Source: Flavobacterium succinicans LMG 10402
Lineage (GTDB): Bacteria; Bacteroidota; Bacteroidia; Flavobacteriales; Flavobacteriaceae
Direction: 5' to 3'
DNA: 64,000 bases
NCBI RefSeq assembly: GCF_000611675.1
Contig: NZ_JATV01000014.1
Coordinates: forward strand, 1 to 64,000
The number at the start of each line of letters is the position of its first letter. Position 1 is the stretch's first letter. The translations under genes were made by a program, and so were the position numbers. A model generated the notes under the pieces. It was given only the letters and a program-made list of their open reading frames with translations, did not search any database and was not told the origin of the DNA. This document shows, piece after piece, positions 27,195 to 37,345 of this stretch.

Positions 27195-27242
27195 AAAACC
27201 ATTCCCGGATTTCTTGTATTTTAAAAATCATGGAATGGTTTT
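27195..27242 (-). terminator. Terminator after the LacI-type regulator
   Basis: AAAACCATTCC (27195-27205) and GGAATGGTTTT (27232-27242) form a perfect 11-bp stem with a 26-nt loop. On the minus strand it starts 33 bp past the regulator's stop and is followed by CGTTTTTTTTAC. Confidence 0.8.
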
Positions 27243-27275
27243 AGTAACTTGTAGCTCTGAGAAGAGTTCTTTGGT

Positions 27276-28298
27276 TTAGGTAGATTCTCTTTGTACTAAA
27301 TGAGTTTCTATAATCTCGGTAGTATAAATTTCCTCTTCTTCTTCCTGTTCTTCAGCCTCAAGACGGTGAATTAACATTTCAGCTGCTTTTTTTCCCATTT
27401 TAACACCACTTTGACTTACGGTTGTGATGGTTGGTGTAGAATATTTTGAGATGATACCGTCGGTAAAGGCAATAATAGCCAAGTCCTTAGGGACGGTTAA
27501 TCCAATTTTGTGTGCTGTTTTTAAAATAGTTACTGCAAAAAGTTCGTTTACAGCAAATACAGCATCAATCGCCTTATCTTCTAATAATTGGCTAATAATT
27601 ATTTCACACGTATCAATATCTTCAATTTTAATAATTAAGTCTTCGTCAAATGGAATCTGGTAGTCCATGAGCGCTTTGGTGTAGCCGTCTGTTCTGAGCT
27701 TTCCTACGCTAACATAGTCTACTGTAGTGACTAGGGCAATTTTTTTTCTCCCTTGTTGAATGAGGTATTCTACGGCTTCATAAGCGGCTTTTTTGTCGTC
27801 AATGATCACTTTGTCACAGATTACATCGTCTGTAATTCTATCAAACATTACAACAGGCATACCCTGATTGATGACTTCAGTGATGTGGTGAAAGTCTTTT
27901 TTGAATTGCGTCTCTTTGGATAATGACATAATAAAGCCATCGGTACTACCATGGGCTAGAAGTTCCATATTCATTACTTCTTTGTCGAACGAATCGTCGG
28001 ATAGACATATAATAACGCTATACCCTTTTTCGTTGGCCACTTGTTCGATACCATTAATAACCGTTGAGAAAAAATGATGTACAATTTCAGGGATAATGAT
28101 GCCAATAGTTTTGGTACGTCTGTTTTTTAAGCTTAAGGCGATATTATTGGGTCTGTAGTTGTAAAACTTTGCAAATGCTTGAACCTTTAATCTGGTTTCT
28201 TCGCCAATCTCCAGACTGTTACGAAGTGATTTTGAAACAGTTGAGATGGAAACGTCTAATTCTTTAGCGATTTGTTTTAAAGTTACTTTTTTTTTCAT
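27276..28298 (-). CDS. LacI family transcriptional regulator of the starch locus
   Basis: A 340-residue regulator. The N-terminal HTH is VTLKQIAKELDVSISTVSKSL with hinge NYRPNNIALSLKNRRT, followed by a periplasmic-binding-protein-like effector domain (TIGIIIPEI..FFSTVINGIEQVA). A run of Glu (EEQEEEEEI) near the C-terminus is unusual. It stands between the two divergent arms and is transcribed on its own. It probably controls both, with a maltodextrin or derived sugar as effector. It replaces the SusR-type hybrid regulator of the classical Bacteroides system. Confidence 0.93.
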   Translation of the reverse strand: MKKKVTLKQIAKELDVSISTVSKSLRNSLEIGEETRLKVQAFAKFYNYRPNNIALSLKNRRTKTIGIIIPEIVHHFFSTVINGIEQVANEKGYSVIICLSDDSFDKEVMNMELLAHGSTDGFIMSLSKETQFKKDFHHITEVINQGMPVVMFDRITDDVICDKVIIDDKKAAYEAVEYLIQQGRKKIALVTTVDYVSVGKLRTDGYTKALMDYQIPFDEDLIIKIEDIDTCEIIISQLLEDKAIDAVFAVNELFAVTILKTAHKIGLTVPKDLAIIAFTDGIISKYSTPTITTVSQSGVKMGKKAAEMLIHRLEAEEQEEEEEIYTTEIIETHLVQREST

Positions 28299-28462
28299 TC
28301 CTTGTTTTTTTAAAAAAAATGGTATTCGTTATAAAAGCTGTTTTTTTTTTATTTCTGGTAATTTTCAGATAAAAATAATAAATAAAAGTCAAAGTTTTCA
28401 ACACTATCACGTTTTCGTTGACCTACTTGATTTATGTCATGTCGGTGGTATTAATATTATGT

Positions 28463-28470
28463 TAATTTTG
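28463..28470 (+). promoter_or_regulatory. Candidate -7 element of the susC arm
   Basis: TAATTTTG matches TAnnTTTG, 65 bp before the susC-like ATG. A proper -33 TTTG is missing at the usual distance, which would fit a promoter needing an activator or one held by the LacI regulator. Confidence 0.45.
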
Positions 28471-28535
28471 AAACTCGAAGTAAAGATTAAAGCTTAACTA
28501 AAAACCAAAATTAAAAATTAATTTAAACAAAAAGT

Positions 28536-31500
28536 ATGAAAACAATTTATAAAAAGTTGTTATTTTTATTGTTACTCCTGCCTTTCAGCATGCTGGCTCA
28601 GAATGCTGTTACGGGAACCGTTCTTGAAAAAGGAACAGGTCAGCCCATCCCAGGAGCCAATGTAAATGTACAGGGAACTACAAATGGTGTTTCAACAGAT
28701 TTTGATGGTAAATATAAACTATCAAATGTAAAAAAAGGAGATAAAATAGTATTTTCTTTTATTGGTTTACGAAACGTTACTGTAACTTATGACGGACAGG
28801 CTACCTTGAATGTTTCATTAGATGAAGATGCAAACGAATTGAAAGAAGTTGTAGTTCAAGTGGGGTACGGTTCTGTAAAGAAGAAAGACGCTACAGGATC
28901 TGTTGCTATACTTGGAGCTAAGGATTTCAATAAAGGCGCAATCGTTTCCGTGGATCAATTGTTATCTGGTAAAGCCGCCGGTGTACGTATCACAAACAAT
29001 GGTGGACAGCCAGATTCTGCACCAAACATCAGAATTCGTGGGGGTGCTTCGTTAAGTGCTTCTAATGATCCGTTAATTATCATTGATGGTGTGCCTATTA
29101 GTAATGAAAACCCTGCAGGTGTTAGCAATCCATTGTCGTTGGTTAATCCAAATGATGTAGAAAGTTTCTCTATTCTTAAAGATGCATCTGCTACAGCTAT
29201 CTATGGTGTACGTGCTTCGAACGGGGTAATTATCATCACTACTAAGAAAGGTACATCTGGAGCTCCTCAGTTCAATTATTCCTCAAACGTTTCCGTAGGA
29301 CAAGTTGGTAAGAAAATCAATGTTATGAATTCAAGTGATTTCGTGCGTTTTATTCAAGAATACCACCCAACAAGAACAAATGACTTAGGGATTGATGACC
29401 CAAGTAATACTTTAGTGGATGACCCAACTACTCCAGAAATTGAAGGACGTATCATTGCCGATACTAATTGGCAAGATCAAGTATACAGAACAGCTATTTC
29501 TACTGATCATAACTTCAGTGCTAGAGCAAACTTGTACAACAGAATTCCTTTTAGAGCTTCTGTAGGGTACAATAAAACTCAAGGTCTTGTGAAAAACAAT
29601 GATTTTGAAAGATACAGTTATTCCTTAAAAATGACTCCTAAATTTTTGGATGATAATTTGAAAGTTGATTTCAATGCTAAGGGAACCATTACTACCAAAA
29701 ATTCTGTAGATGATGGTGGAGCTATTGGTGGAGCTGTGGCTATGGATCCAACAAAACCTATCTATGATAGCAATAGTATCTTTGGAGGATTTTACCAAAA
29801 CACTCGTTTGAACAGTGGTAGAAATCAACTAGAAGGCGCAACGAATCCTTTAGCTTTGTTGGAGCAAAGAACTAGACCTGAAAAGGCGATCCGTTTCTTA
29901 GGAAATATTGAGTTTGACTACAAGATGCCTTTCTTAAAAGATTTGAGAGCGATTGTAAATTTAGGTTTAGACGCTTCAGAAGCTAGAATTAGAGAAGTGT
30001 ATAGTGACAACGCTATTGCAACCTACAGATTTAACCAAGGTAAAGATCCATTAACCAATTACGTGTTCAATCCTGGAGAAAATTACTTGGAGAATCAGAC
30101 TTCAACGAACCAAACTATGGATGCTTATTTAGCATACAACAAAAGCTTAACTGGTTTTGTGACTAAATTAGATATTCAAGGGGGGTATACTTACCAAAAT
30201 TTCAAAATAGATGGTAATAAAGATATTTATCAATACAATATTGATTCAGGATTAAGAGAAATTCGTTTTGATGTTAACAATCCAAGTAATAGATATTACA
30301 ATCCTTTAAACTTACAAGCATATTTTGCTAGAGCTAACTTTGATATTTTAGACAAATATTTGTTTACAGCTACTTTTAGAGCGGATGGATCTTCATTGTT
30401 CCAAAAAGATCAAAGATGGGGCTATTTCCCAGCAGTAGGTGCGGCTTGGAAAATTAAAGATGAAGCTTTTATCAAAGATTCTGAGTTTTTCCAAAATCTT
30501 AAATTGCGTTTGGGATGGGGTAAAACAGGACAACAAAATATTACAGGTTCTGTTGGGTATTTCCCATCTAGTCCGTTTTTTGAAATCGGGGATCCTAATA
30601 GTCAGTATTTACCTGGATATCCAACCTATTCTGCAAAAGCATTTAACCCAGATGTTACATGGGAAAAAACAGATAATTACAACATAGGATTGGATTTCGA
30701 ATTGTTTAAAAGTGGTTTACTTTCAGGAGCTGTTGATTTTTATAAAAGAAACACCAATGACTTGTTAGCAGTAGTTCCGGTTCCTTCAGGACAAGGATTA
30801 ACTAGTACTTTTATTGATAATGTAGGATCTATAGAAAGTAAAGGTTTTGAAGCTAATGTTGATGTGAAAGCGGTTCAAACAGAAGATTTTTCATTCACAA
30901 TTGGTGGTAATATTGCCTATAACTACAGTGAAGTAACTAGTCTAAAAGGAATTACTCAAGTTCAAGCATCTGAAAGTGGATTGCCAACAGGGACTGGATT
31001 GTTTTTAGCGAATCATGCTGTAGGACAACAACCTTATTCTGCTTGGGTGTTCCAACAAATCTACGATGAAAGTGGAAAACCAATTCCTGGTGCTTTCAGA
31101 GATTTAAATGGAGATAATAAAATTGATAATGAGGATAGATATTACAAAGCGTTAAGACCAAATTGGACGTATGGTTTTACTACTAATTTCAACTATAAAA
31201 ACTGGGATTTAGTAGCTAACTTCAGAGGGCAAATCGGTGGGCAAGTGTACAACTCTAGATTGGTAACCACTGGTTTTACAGATAGAGCTACGCAAGGAAC
31301 TACTAGTGCTTTGAATAACGTTCTTAATTTTTATGATGGATCAGCAGACCCTTTATACCAAAACTTTAATGGTAATGATACTTTTTCTGATTACTTGCTA
31401 GAAGATGCTACGTTTTTACGTTTAGACAACGTAACCTTAGGTTACAAGTTCAATAAATTTGTTCGTAGTTCATCATTAAGAGTATATGGATCTGTAAACA

Positions 31501-31616
31501 ACGTGTTTGTATTGACTAAATACTCTGGACAAGATCCTGAGAACTTTAATGCAATTGATAATAACTTTTATCCAAGACCAAGAACGTATACGTTTGGTGT
31601 AAGTCTTGATTTTTAA
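28536..31616 (+). CDS. SusC/RagA-type TonB-linked outer-membrane transporter
   Basis: A 1026-residue protein with a signal peptide (LLLLPFSMLA-QN). A carboxypeptidase-regulatory-like beta domain (VTGTVLEKGTGQPIPGANV) is at about 22-95. The TonB plug follows with VGYGSVKKKDATGSV and the SusC signature IRIRGGASL...PLIIIDGVPI, and a ~22-strand barrel reaches the terminal aromatic residue (GVSLDF). It imports maltodextrins across the outer membrane with energy from TonB. susD follows after 15 bp. Confidence 0.96.
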   Translation: MKTIYKKLLFLLLLLPFSMLAQNAVTGTVLEKGTGQPIPGANVNVQGTTNGVSTDFDGKYKLSNVKKGDKIVFSFIGLRNVTVTYDGQATLNVSLDEDANELKEVVVQVGYGSVKKKDATGSVAILGAKDFNKGAIVSVDQLLSGKAAGVRITNNGGQPDSAPNIRIRGGASLSASNDPLIIIDGVPISNENPAGVSNPLSLVNPNDVESFSILKDASATAIYGVRASNGVIIITTKKGTSGAPQFNYSSNVSVGQVGKKINVMNSSDFVRFIQEYHPTRTNDLGIDDPSNTLVDDPTTPEIEGRIIADTNWQDQVYRTAISTDHNFSARANLYNRIPFRASVGYNKTQGLVKNNDFERYSYSLKMTPKFLDDNLKVDFNAKGTITTKNSVDDGGAIGGAVAMDPTKPIYDSNSIFGGFYQNTRLNSGRNQLEGATNPLALLEQRTRPEKAIRFLGNIEFDYKMPFLKDLRAIVNLGLDASEARIREVYSDNAIATYRFNQGKDPLTNYVFNPGENYLENQTSTNQTMDAYLAYNKSLTGFVTKLDIQGGYTYQNFKIDGNKDIYQYNIDSGLREIRFDVNNPSNRYYNPLNLQAYFARANFDILDKYLFTATFRADGSSLFQKDQRWGYFPAVGAAWKIKDEAFIKDSEFFQNLKLRLGWGKTGQQNITGSVGYFPSSPFFEIGDPNSQYLPGYPTYSAKAFNPDVTWEKTDNYNIGLDFELFKSGLLSGAVDFYKRNTNDLLAVVPVPSGQGLTSTFIDNVGSIESKGFEANVDVKAVQTEDFSFTIGGNIAYNYSEVTSLKGITQVQASESGLPTGTGLFLANHAVGQQPYSAWVFQQIYDESGKPIPGAFRDLNGDNKIDNEDRYYKALRPNWTYGFTTNFNYKNWDLVANFRGQIGGQVYNSRLVTTGFTDRATQGTTSALNNVLNFYDGSADPLYQNFNGNDTFSDYLLEDATFLRLDNVTLGYKFNKFVRSSSLRVYGSVNNVFVLTKYSGQDPENFNAIDNNFYPRPRTYTFGVSLDF

Positions 31617-31631
31617 TTCCTTTTAAGAGAT

Positions 31632-33203
31632 ATGAAAAATTTAAAATTATGTTTAGTAGGATTAGGTTTAATGCTACTATCCCTTAATAGTTGTTCTGAT
31701 GATCTTGATACTAAGCCGAAAGTAGAACTAGACCTAGAGCAATTGTTGCAAAGGGACCCTAATGCAATCAAAGGATTGGTGTCCAAAATTTACGGCGCTT
31801 TTGCATTATCTAGTTCTAAAGGAGCTGGAGAGTCTGATTTAGGAGCAGGAGATAATGCAGGTGAATCACCATTTTTGAGAGGGATTGTTAACCTTCAGGA
31901 ATTTACTGCCGATGGTATGAAAAACCGATGGGGAGATAATGGTTTAGATCAATTGACTACAACTTCAAACTGGGATGAGAATAATAAGTTCTTTAGATAT
32001 TTATACAACCGTATTTATTTTGTAGTACCTCAATCTAATAATCTTTTAAGTGTACTAAATAATGTTACCGTACCAGATCAAGAATTGTACAGAAGTGAAT
32101 TGCGTTTTTTACGTGCATTAGCTTACTATTATATGATCGATTGTTTTGGTAAAGGTGTAATTGCTACCGAAAATGATTTAGGTAGTGGAGTGCCTATCAA
32201 AGAGTCGACAAGGATAGAGATGTTTAACTATGTTGAAAAAGAGTTGTTAGAAATCGAGCCTATAATTCCTGTTAAAAACGAATATGGTAGAGCGAATAAA
32301 TCAGCAGTAAGAATGCTTTTGGCTAAATTGTATTTGAATGCTCAGGTATATACAGGAACTTCTAGATATAATGAAGCATTAGCTTACTCTAATAAAATCA
32401 TTAATGAGGGAGGTTATACATTAGCGCCTAAATTCGTGAGTTTATTTTCAGGAGACAACGATAAGACAGCTGCTAAAAATGAAATTATCTACGCATTAAT
32501 AGCAGATCCTATAGTGTCTCAAAGTTATGGAAATACAACTTATATTGTTAATGGTAATTTAAGTAATGTGACTATGCCACTTGCGGATTTTGGAGCGGAC
32601 TCAGGATGGCAAGGACACCGTGCTACAAAAGCTTGGTATGGTTTATTTGGTACTTCAGCAAATGATCTTACTAATGCTTCTGATGATAGAGCTAAATTAT
32701 TTTGGACTACAGGGCATAATTTTGAAATGACAGATTATAGAGAATGGGCAGACGGTTATCCAAGTGTGAAATTTAGAAATACCAATTTCCAAGGGTCTAC
32801 TGTTCCAACTACATTTTCAAACACTGATTTTCCTCTTTTCAGATTGGCTGATGTGTATTTAATGTACGCAGAATGTGTATTACGTGGAGCAACAGGTGGA
32901 AGCGCTACTCAAGCTTTAGACTATGTGAACAAAGTAAGAACTCGTTCCAATGCTTCAACTATTTCAGCTTCTAGTTTAACATTGAACTTCATTATTGATG
33001 AAAGAGCACGTGAATTAAACTTAGAAGGGCACAGAAGAACAGATTTGATTCGTTTTGGAAGATTTACAGGAGGAACGTACTTATGGCCTTGGAAAGGTGG
33101 GTCTAAAGATGGAATTTCTATTCCAGATACATACAAACTGTTTCCAATTCCTTTAACTGCGCTTCAATCTAACCCTAATTTAACACAAAACCCAGGCTAT
33201 TAA
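31632..33203 (+). CDS. SusD/RagB-type surface glycan-binding lipoprotein
   Basis: A 523-residue lipoprotein (LMLLSLNSC, lipid Cys at about 20, followed by SDDLD, fitting a surface-export signal). It has TPR-rich SusD architecture: ELRFLRALAYYYMIDCFG, an SAVRMLLAKLYLNAQ helix, and the C-terminal RARELNLEGHRRTDLIRFGRF block. It caps the SusC transporter and binds starch chains. It is co-transcribed with susC (15-bp gap) and the SusE-like gene (21-bp gap). Confidence 0.96.
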   Translation: MKNLKLCLVGLGLMLLSLNSCSDDLDTKPKVELDLEQLLQRDPNAIKGLVSKIYGAFALSSSKGAGESDLGAGDNAGESPFLRGIVNLQEFTADGMKNRWGDNGLDQLTTTSNWDENNKFFRYLYNRIYFVVPQSNNLLSVLNNVTVPDQELYRSELRFLRALAYYYMIDCFGKGVIATENDLGSGVPIKESTRIEMFNYVEKELLEIEPIIPVKNEYGRANKSAVRMLLAKLYLNAQVYTGTSRYNEALAYSNKIINEGGYTLAPKFVSLFSGDNDKTAAKNEIIYALIADPIVSQSYGNTTYIVNGNLSNVTMPLADFGADSGWQGHRATKAWYGLFGTSANDLTNASDDRAKLFWTTGHNFEMTDYREWADGYPSVKFRNTNFQGSTVPTTFSNTDFPLFRLADVYLMYAECVLRGATGGSATQALDYVNKVRTRSNASTISASSLTLNFIIDERARELNLEGHRRTDLIRFGRFTGGTYLWPWKGGSKDGISIPDTYKLFPIPLTALQSNPNLTQNPGY

Positions 33204-33224
33204 TTTTTTAAAACCAAAAACAAA

Positions 33225-34313
33225 ATGAAGAACATTTTTAAAACCACCATTTTTGCCTTCATGCTTGCGGCATTAGGCTCTTGTGAAAATGATATCGAAG
33301 CGGTTGCAACCAAGCAATCAGGAGCTAAGCTTTTAACACCAGCATCAGGAACTGAATTAGTGTTATTAGAAGCTAATCAAGATAATATTGCCACTACGTT
33401 AGTATGGGATTACAGTGATTTTGGTATTGAAACTGCAGCTTCATACACTGTTGAAATTGCAAAATCAGGAACGGACTTTAAAGAACCTATCGCAGCTGGT
33501 ACTACAGCAGATCGTTTTTTATCTTGGACGGTTAAAGAATTGAATGATGTGTTAACTAAGGCTGGGTTTGCTCCAGCTGTTCAGTCGTCAATTGATGTTA
33601 GAATTATGGGACAGTTAGGTACGTCTACTAACGCTATCAAACAATATTCTAATGTGATCACTTTAAAAGTTACGCCTTACACAGGTCTTTTAGCTTATGG
33701 TAAAACCGACTGGTTTTTAGTTGGTACAGCTGTTGTAGGGGGTTGGGATAATGATGTTGATACTACGCATCAACCTATGTTTAGAGATGGAAAAAACGCT
33801 GATAAGTATTCGTTCATAGGATTTTTTAAGGCTGGTGAATTCAAATTAATCTCTGTTAAAGGTAGCTGGGCATCTCAAGTTGGTAAAGCAAGTGCTACTG
33901 AAATTGAAATTAAAGATAATGCTGGAGCATTTGTCATCCCAACTGAAGGGTACTACAAATTTATGTTTGATACCAAAGCTTTAACGTATACCTTAGTGCC
34001 TTACACAGCTTCCTTAAAAACATATACTACCATTGGTATGATTGGTACTGCAACAGCAGGTGGATGGGATGCTGATCAAGACATGACAAAGTCTACATTT
34101 GATCCTCACGTTTGGACCGTAAAAATTGACTTAACTAAAGCTGAAACTAAATTCAGAGCTGAAAACGCTTGGGATACTAGTTGGGGAGGTACCACTGCTT
34201 TCTCTTCTATTGGTGGAACTGGCGATAACATTCCAGTAGCTGGGAAATCAAAATTCATTGTGTATTTCAGTGACATTGACGGAAGTTATTCTATGATTCC
34301 AAATCAAAAATAA
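33225..34313 (+). CDS. SusE/SusF-like starch-binding lipoprotein
   Basis: A 362-residue lipoprotein (FMLAALGSC, lipid Cys at about 20, followed by ENDIE). The N-terminal Ig-like SusE domain starts around GAKLLTPASG. Two related starch-binding modules follow, each with a W-x-x-G-T-A-x-x-GGWD-type start (about 163 and 272), the pattern of SusE/SusF carbohydrate modules. It probably holds starch at the cell surface near SusCD. It is third gene of the rightward arm and is followed by a terminator before the amylase gene. Confidence 0.9.
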   Translation: MKNIFKTTIFAFMLAALGSCENDIEAVATKQSGAKLLTPASGTELVLLEANQDNIATTLVWDYSDFGIETAASYTVEIAKSGTDFKEPIAAGTTADRFLSWTVKELNDVLTKAGFAPAVQSSIDVRIMGQLGTSTNAIKQYSNVITLKVTPYTGLLAYGKTDWFLVGTAVVGGWDNDVDTTHQPMFRDGKNADKYSFIGFFKAGEFKLISVKGSWASQVGKASATEIEIKDNAGAFVIPTEGYYKFMFDTKALTYTLVPYTASLKTYTTIGMIGTATAGGWDADQDMTKSTFDPHVWTVKIDLTKAETKFRAENAWDTSWGGTTAFSSIGGTGDNIPVAGKSKFIVYFSDIDGSYSMIPNQK

Positions 34314-34330
34314 TTTTAGTTCATTTATTA

Positions 34331-34363
34331 AAAAGGGTTGTCTCTAAGGCAGCCCTTTTTTTC
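34331..34363 (+). terminator. Terminator or attenuator after the SusE-like gene
   Basis: AAAAGGGTTG / CAGCCCTTTT stem (one G-U pair) with a T-run. It lies between the SusE-like and amylase genes, so it may lower expression of the amylase relative to susCDE. Confidence 0.8.
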
Positions 34364-34386
34364 TTTAATCCAAACTTTAAATAATA

Positions 34387-37251
34387 ATGAGAAAAAAATT
34401 ACTTATACTGATGCTTTTGGTATGTTGGAGTGTTTTTTCACAGCAGCAAACAGCCACTCACACCATTAGTCCCGCCACTTTTGAAGAAACCACGTCGATT
34501 ACTATTACTGTCGATGGTTCTAGTATCAACGAAGCGACTTGGGGAGTTACAGGAAATGCGCTATATATGTGGGCTTGGTCCTATGATAGCAATGATGCTA
34601 ATGAAAGGGATTGCCCAACCAATGGTACATGGACGAATTCTAACGAAGCCAATCGTTTTACTTACAATGCTGTATCGAATACTTATACGCTAACTTTTGT
34701 TCCTAATGTGTTTTTTAACCGTAATGGGCTTGGAAGAATAGGCTTTTTAATCAAGGCTAAAGACGGAACAGGTGACAAAAAATCGCAAAACATACTTGCT
34801 GAAGTAGGAACGTTTCAAGTTACTTTGAATACTCCGGCTCAAAACAGCACCACGATTTTATCTTCAGGAGGTAGCTTAAATATTACGGCAACCAATACCA
34901 ATGGCAATGCTTCCTATACTTTAAAATCCAATGGCACTGTTCTTAATACAGCTGCTGCTACAGCAAGCTATTCCTTTAATCATGCCAATATTACTGGAAA
35001 TCAAAACTATGAATTAGAAGTATTGCAAGGCACAACGACTATAGTAAAGAAGTTTTCTGTTGTCGTGAATCCATCCGTGGTTTCAGAAACGATACCTGCT
35101 GGTTTAGTGGATGGTATCAACTATAATGCAAATGATGCTACTAAAGCTACTTTGGTGTTAGATGCACCTTTAAAAGATTTTGTATACGTAGCTGGTAGTT
35201 TCAACAACTGGCAACCTACAAATGCGTATGCTATGAAGAAGGATGCTACTGCTGGTTCTACCAAATTTTGGTTGGAATTGACGGGTCTTACTGCAGGGAC
35301 CAATTATACTTATCAATATTGGGTAGGAAAAGAAGCTCCTTTAGCCAATTCACCAAAATTGGTCAAAACGGCCGATCCATATTCTACTTTGGTGCTTTCT
35401 CCTTTTGATGATGGTGGTATTCCATCTGCATCTTTTCCAAATATTCCGGCATATCCAACAGGTCAAGAGCGTGAAGTGACTTGGTTCAAAACAGGTCAAA
35501 CTCCGTTTGCATGGAGTCTAGCTACTACTAATTTTGAAAAACCAACCAAGGAAAAATTGGTAGTGTACGAAGTACTAGTTCGTGATTTTGATTCCAGAAG
35601 AAATTATCAGGATTTAATTGATAAAATAGATTATTTCAAAAATCTGAAAGTAAATGCCATTCAATTGATGCCTGTAATGGAATTTGAAGGTAATGAAAGT
35701 TGGGGGTACAACACTTCGTTTCATATGGCGTTGGATAAGTATTATGGTACTCCAGAAAAATTGAAAGAATTTATCGATTTGTGTCACCAAAATGGTATCG
35801 CTGTAATTTTAGATATTGCATTGAATCACGCTTTTGGTCGCAACCCAATGGTGCGTATGTGGATGAATGATCCTGAAAACGATGGATGGGGAACTCCAAC
35901 AGTTGAAAACCCATATTTTAATACGGTAGCAAAACACAGTTACAGTGTAGGTGAAGATTTTAATCATCAGCTACCACGTACACAGAACTATGTAAAACGA
36001 GTAGTAGAACATTGGATCAAAGAATTTAAAATCGACGGTTTCCGTTGGGATTTAACCAAAGGATTTACTCAAAATGCGCAGGGATCAGATGCACAAACCG
36101 ATGCGTATCAACAAGACCGTGTAGATGTTTTAAAAAAATATGCTGATTTTTCTTGGGCTACTGATCCTTCTCATTACGTGATTTTCGAGCACTTAGGGAC
36201 AGATACTGAAGAAAAGGAATGGGCAAACTACAAGGATGGGATTATGCTTTGGGGTAAAATGACAGAACAGTACAACGAACTTTCTATGGGATGGCCTAAT
36301 AAAAACATCTCAAGAATGAGCAGCGCAAGTCGTGGTTTTACCAAACAACGATTAATGGGCTATGCCGAAAGTCATGATGAAGAACGCTTGATGTACAAAA
36401 ATTTACAGTTTGGTAATAGTACGAATGCTGCTCATAACGTAAAAACATTGAATGTTGCTTTATCTAGAATGTCTGCTATTGGCGCGGTATCTCTTTTGGT
36501 GCCTGGACCAAAAATGATTTGGCATTTTGGTGAATTAGGTTGGGAATCTTCCATTTTTACTTGTAATAATGGAACAGTAAATGATCAATCGGCTACTATT
36601 GTTGGAGATTGTAAATTAGATACCAAACCACAACCACAATGGACAGGGAATTGGTTAGGGAATTCCGAGAGAAGTAAGATCTATAATGACTGGGCGAAAA
36701 TGATTAGTTTAAAAATTAATGAGCCTGTTTTTTTAGGAGATGTGACTATTTCTAGTACTAATAGTGTAACGCCAAATATCAAAATTACCAATGCAACATT
36801 AGCAAGTACAGCACTTAAAGATGTCTTGATTGTGGCTAATTTTGGAGTAGTAGCAACTAGTGTTGCAACTGGTTTTCAATATACAGGTACTTGGTATGAT
36901 TTGATGAATAATTCAGAGCTCAATGTGACCAATGTTAATCAAACAATTACATTGCAACCAGGAGAGTTTAAAATTCTAGGCAACAAAACCGCTACTTTAG
37001 CAATTGAAGATTATGAAAAAGAAGCTTCAATTAGATTGTATCCAAATCCAGCTTCCAACTATTTTACCTTAAGTACAGTAACTACTAAAGTTGAAATTTT
37101 CACGATTTCGGGCCAAAAAGTGAAGCAGTTTGAAGGTGCCGAAGCTGTGGATCAACAATTCTCAATTAGTGATTTGAACAAAGGGATGTATTTGGTTAAA
37201 GCACAAAATGCTGAAAAACAAACGCAGGTTTTAAAATTGATTAAAAACTAG
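34387..37251 (+). CDS. Surface GH13 alpha-amylase with type IX secretion C-terminal domain
   Basis: A 954-residue protein with a signal peptide (LLVCWSVFS-QQ). N-terminal Ig-like and CBM48-like modules follow (FVYVAGSFNNWQP at about 260), then a GH13 barrel with nucleophile D555 (FRWDL), acid E601 (FEHLG) and D664 (SHDEER). The last ~80 residues are a type A sorting domain (LYPNPASNYF...SGQKVKQF...MYLVKA..LKLIKN), so the enzyme should be exported by the type IX system and sit on or leave the cell surface. It is the functional counterpart of SusG, which is a lipoprotein in Bacteroides. Confidence 0.94.
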   Translation: MRKKLLILMLLVCWSVFSQQQTATHTISPATFEETTSITITVDGSSINEATWGVTGNALYMWAWSYDSNDANERDCPTNGTWTNSNEANRFTYNAVSNTYTLTFVPNVFFNRNGLGRIGFLIKAKDGTGDKKSQNILAEVGTFQVTLNTPAQNSTTILSSGGSLNITATNTNGNASYTLKSNGTVLNTAAATASYSFNHANITGNQNYELEVLQGTTTIVKKFSVVVNPSVVSETIPAGLVDGINYNANDATKATLVLDAPLKDFVYVAGSFNNWQPTNAYAMKKDATAGSTKFWLELTGLTAGTNYTYQYWVGKEAPLANSPKLVKTADPYSTLVLSPFDDGGIPSASFPNIPAYPTGQEREVTWFKTGQTPFAWSLATTNFEKPTKEKLVVYEVLVRDFDSRRNYQDLIDKIDYFKNLKVNAIQLMPVMEFEGNESWGYNTSFHMALDKYYGTPEKLKEFIDLCHQNGIAVILDIALNHAFGRNPMVRMWMNDPENDGWGTPTVENPYFNTVAKHSYSVGEDFNHQLPRTQNYVKRVVEHWIKEFKIDGFRWDLTKGFTQNAQGSDAQTDAYQQDRVDVLKKYADFSWATDPSHYVIFEHLGTDTEEKEWANYKDGIMLWGKMTEQYNELSMGWPNKNISRMSSASRGFTKQRLMGYAESHDEERLMYKNLQFGNSTNAAHNVKTLNVALSRMSAIGAVSLLVPGPKMIWHFGELGWESSIFTCNNGTVNDQSATIVGDCKLDTKPQPQWTGNWLGNSERSKIYNDWAKMISLKINEPVFLGDVTISSTNSVTPNIKITNATLASTALKDVLIVANFGVVATSVATGFQYTGTWYDLMNNSELNVTNVNQTITLQPGEFKILGNKTATLAIEDYEKEASIRLYPNPASNYFTLSTVTTKVEIFTISGQKVKQFEGAEAVDQQFSISDLNKGMYLVKAQNAEKQTQVLKLIKN

Positions 37252-37280
37252 TTGTAATCCCTACAAAATCAAAATAAATA

Positions 37281-37315
37281 AAATCGGCTGTCTCATGTGA
37301 GGCAGCCGATTTTTG
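37281..37315. terminator. Bidirectional terminator between the starch and acs loci
   Basis: AAATCGGCTG / CAGCCGATTT, a perfect 10-bp stem with a 12-nt loop, flanked by A and T runs, between convergent genes. Confidence 0.9.
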
Positions 37316-37345
37316 CTTTTAGGTATACACTATTTTTGGTGATGG

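Noticed and set aside
28299-28535. LacI operator shared by the two starch arms
   Set aside because: No dyad in front of susC matches the one before the importer gene well enough to call.
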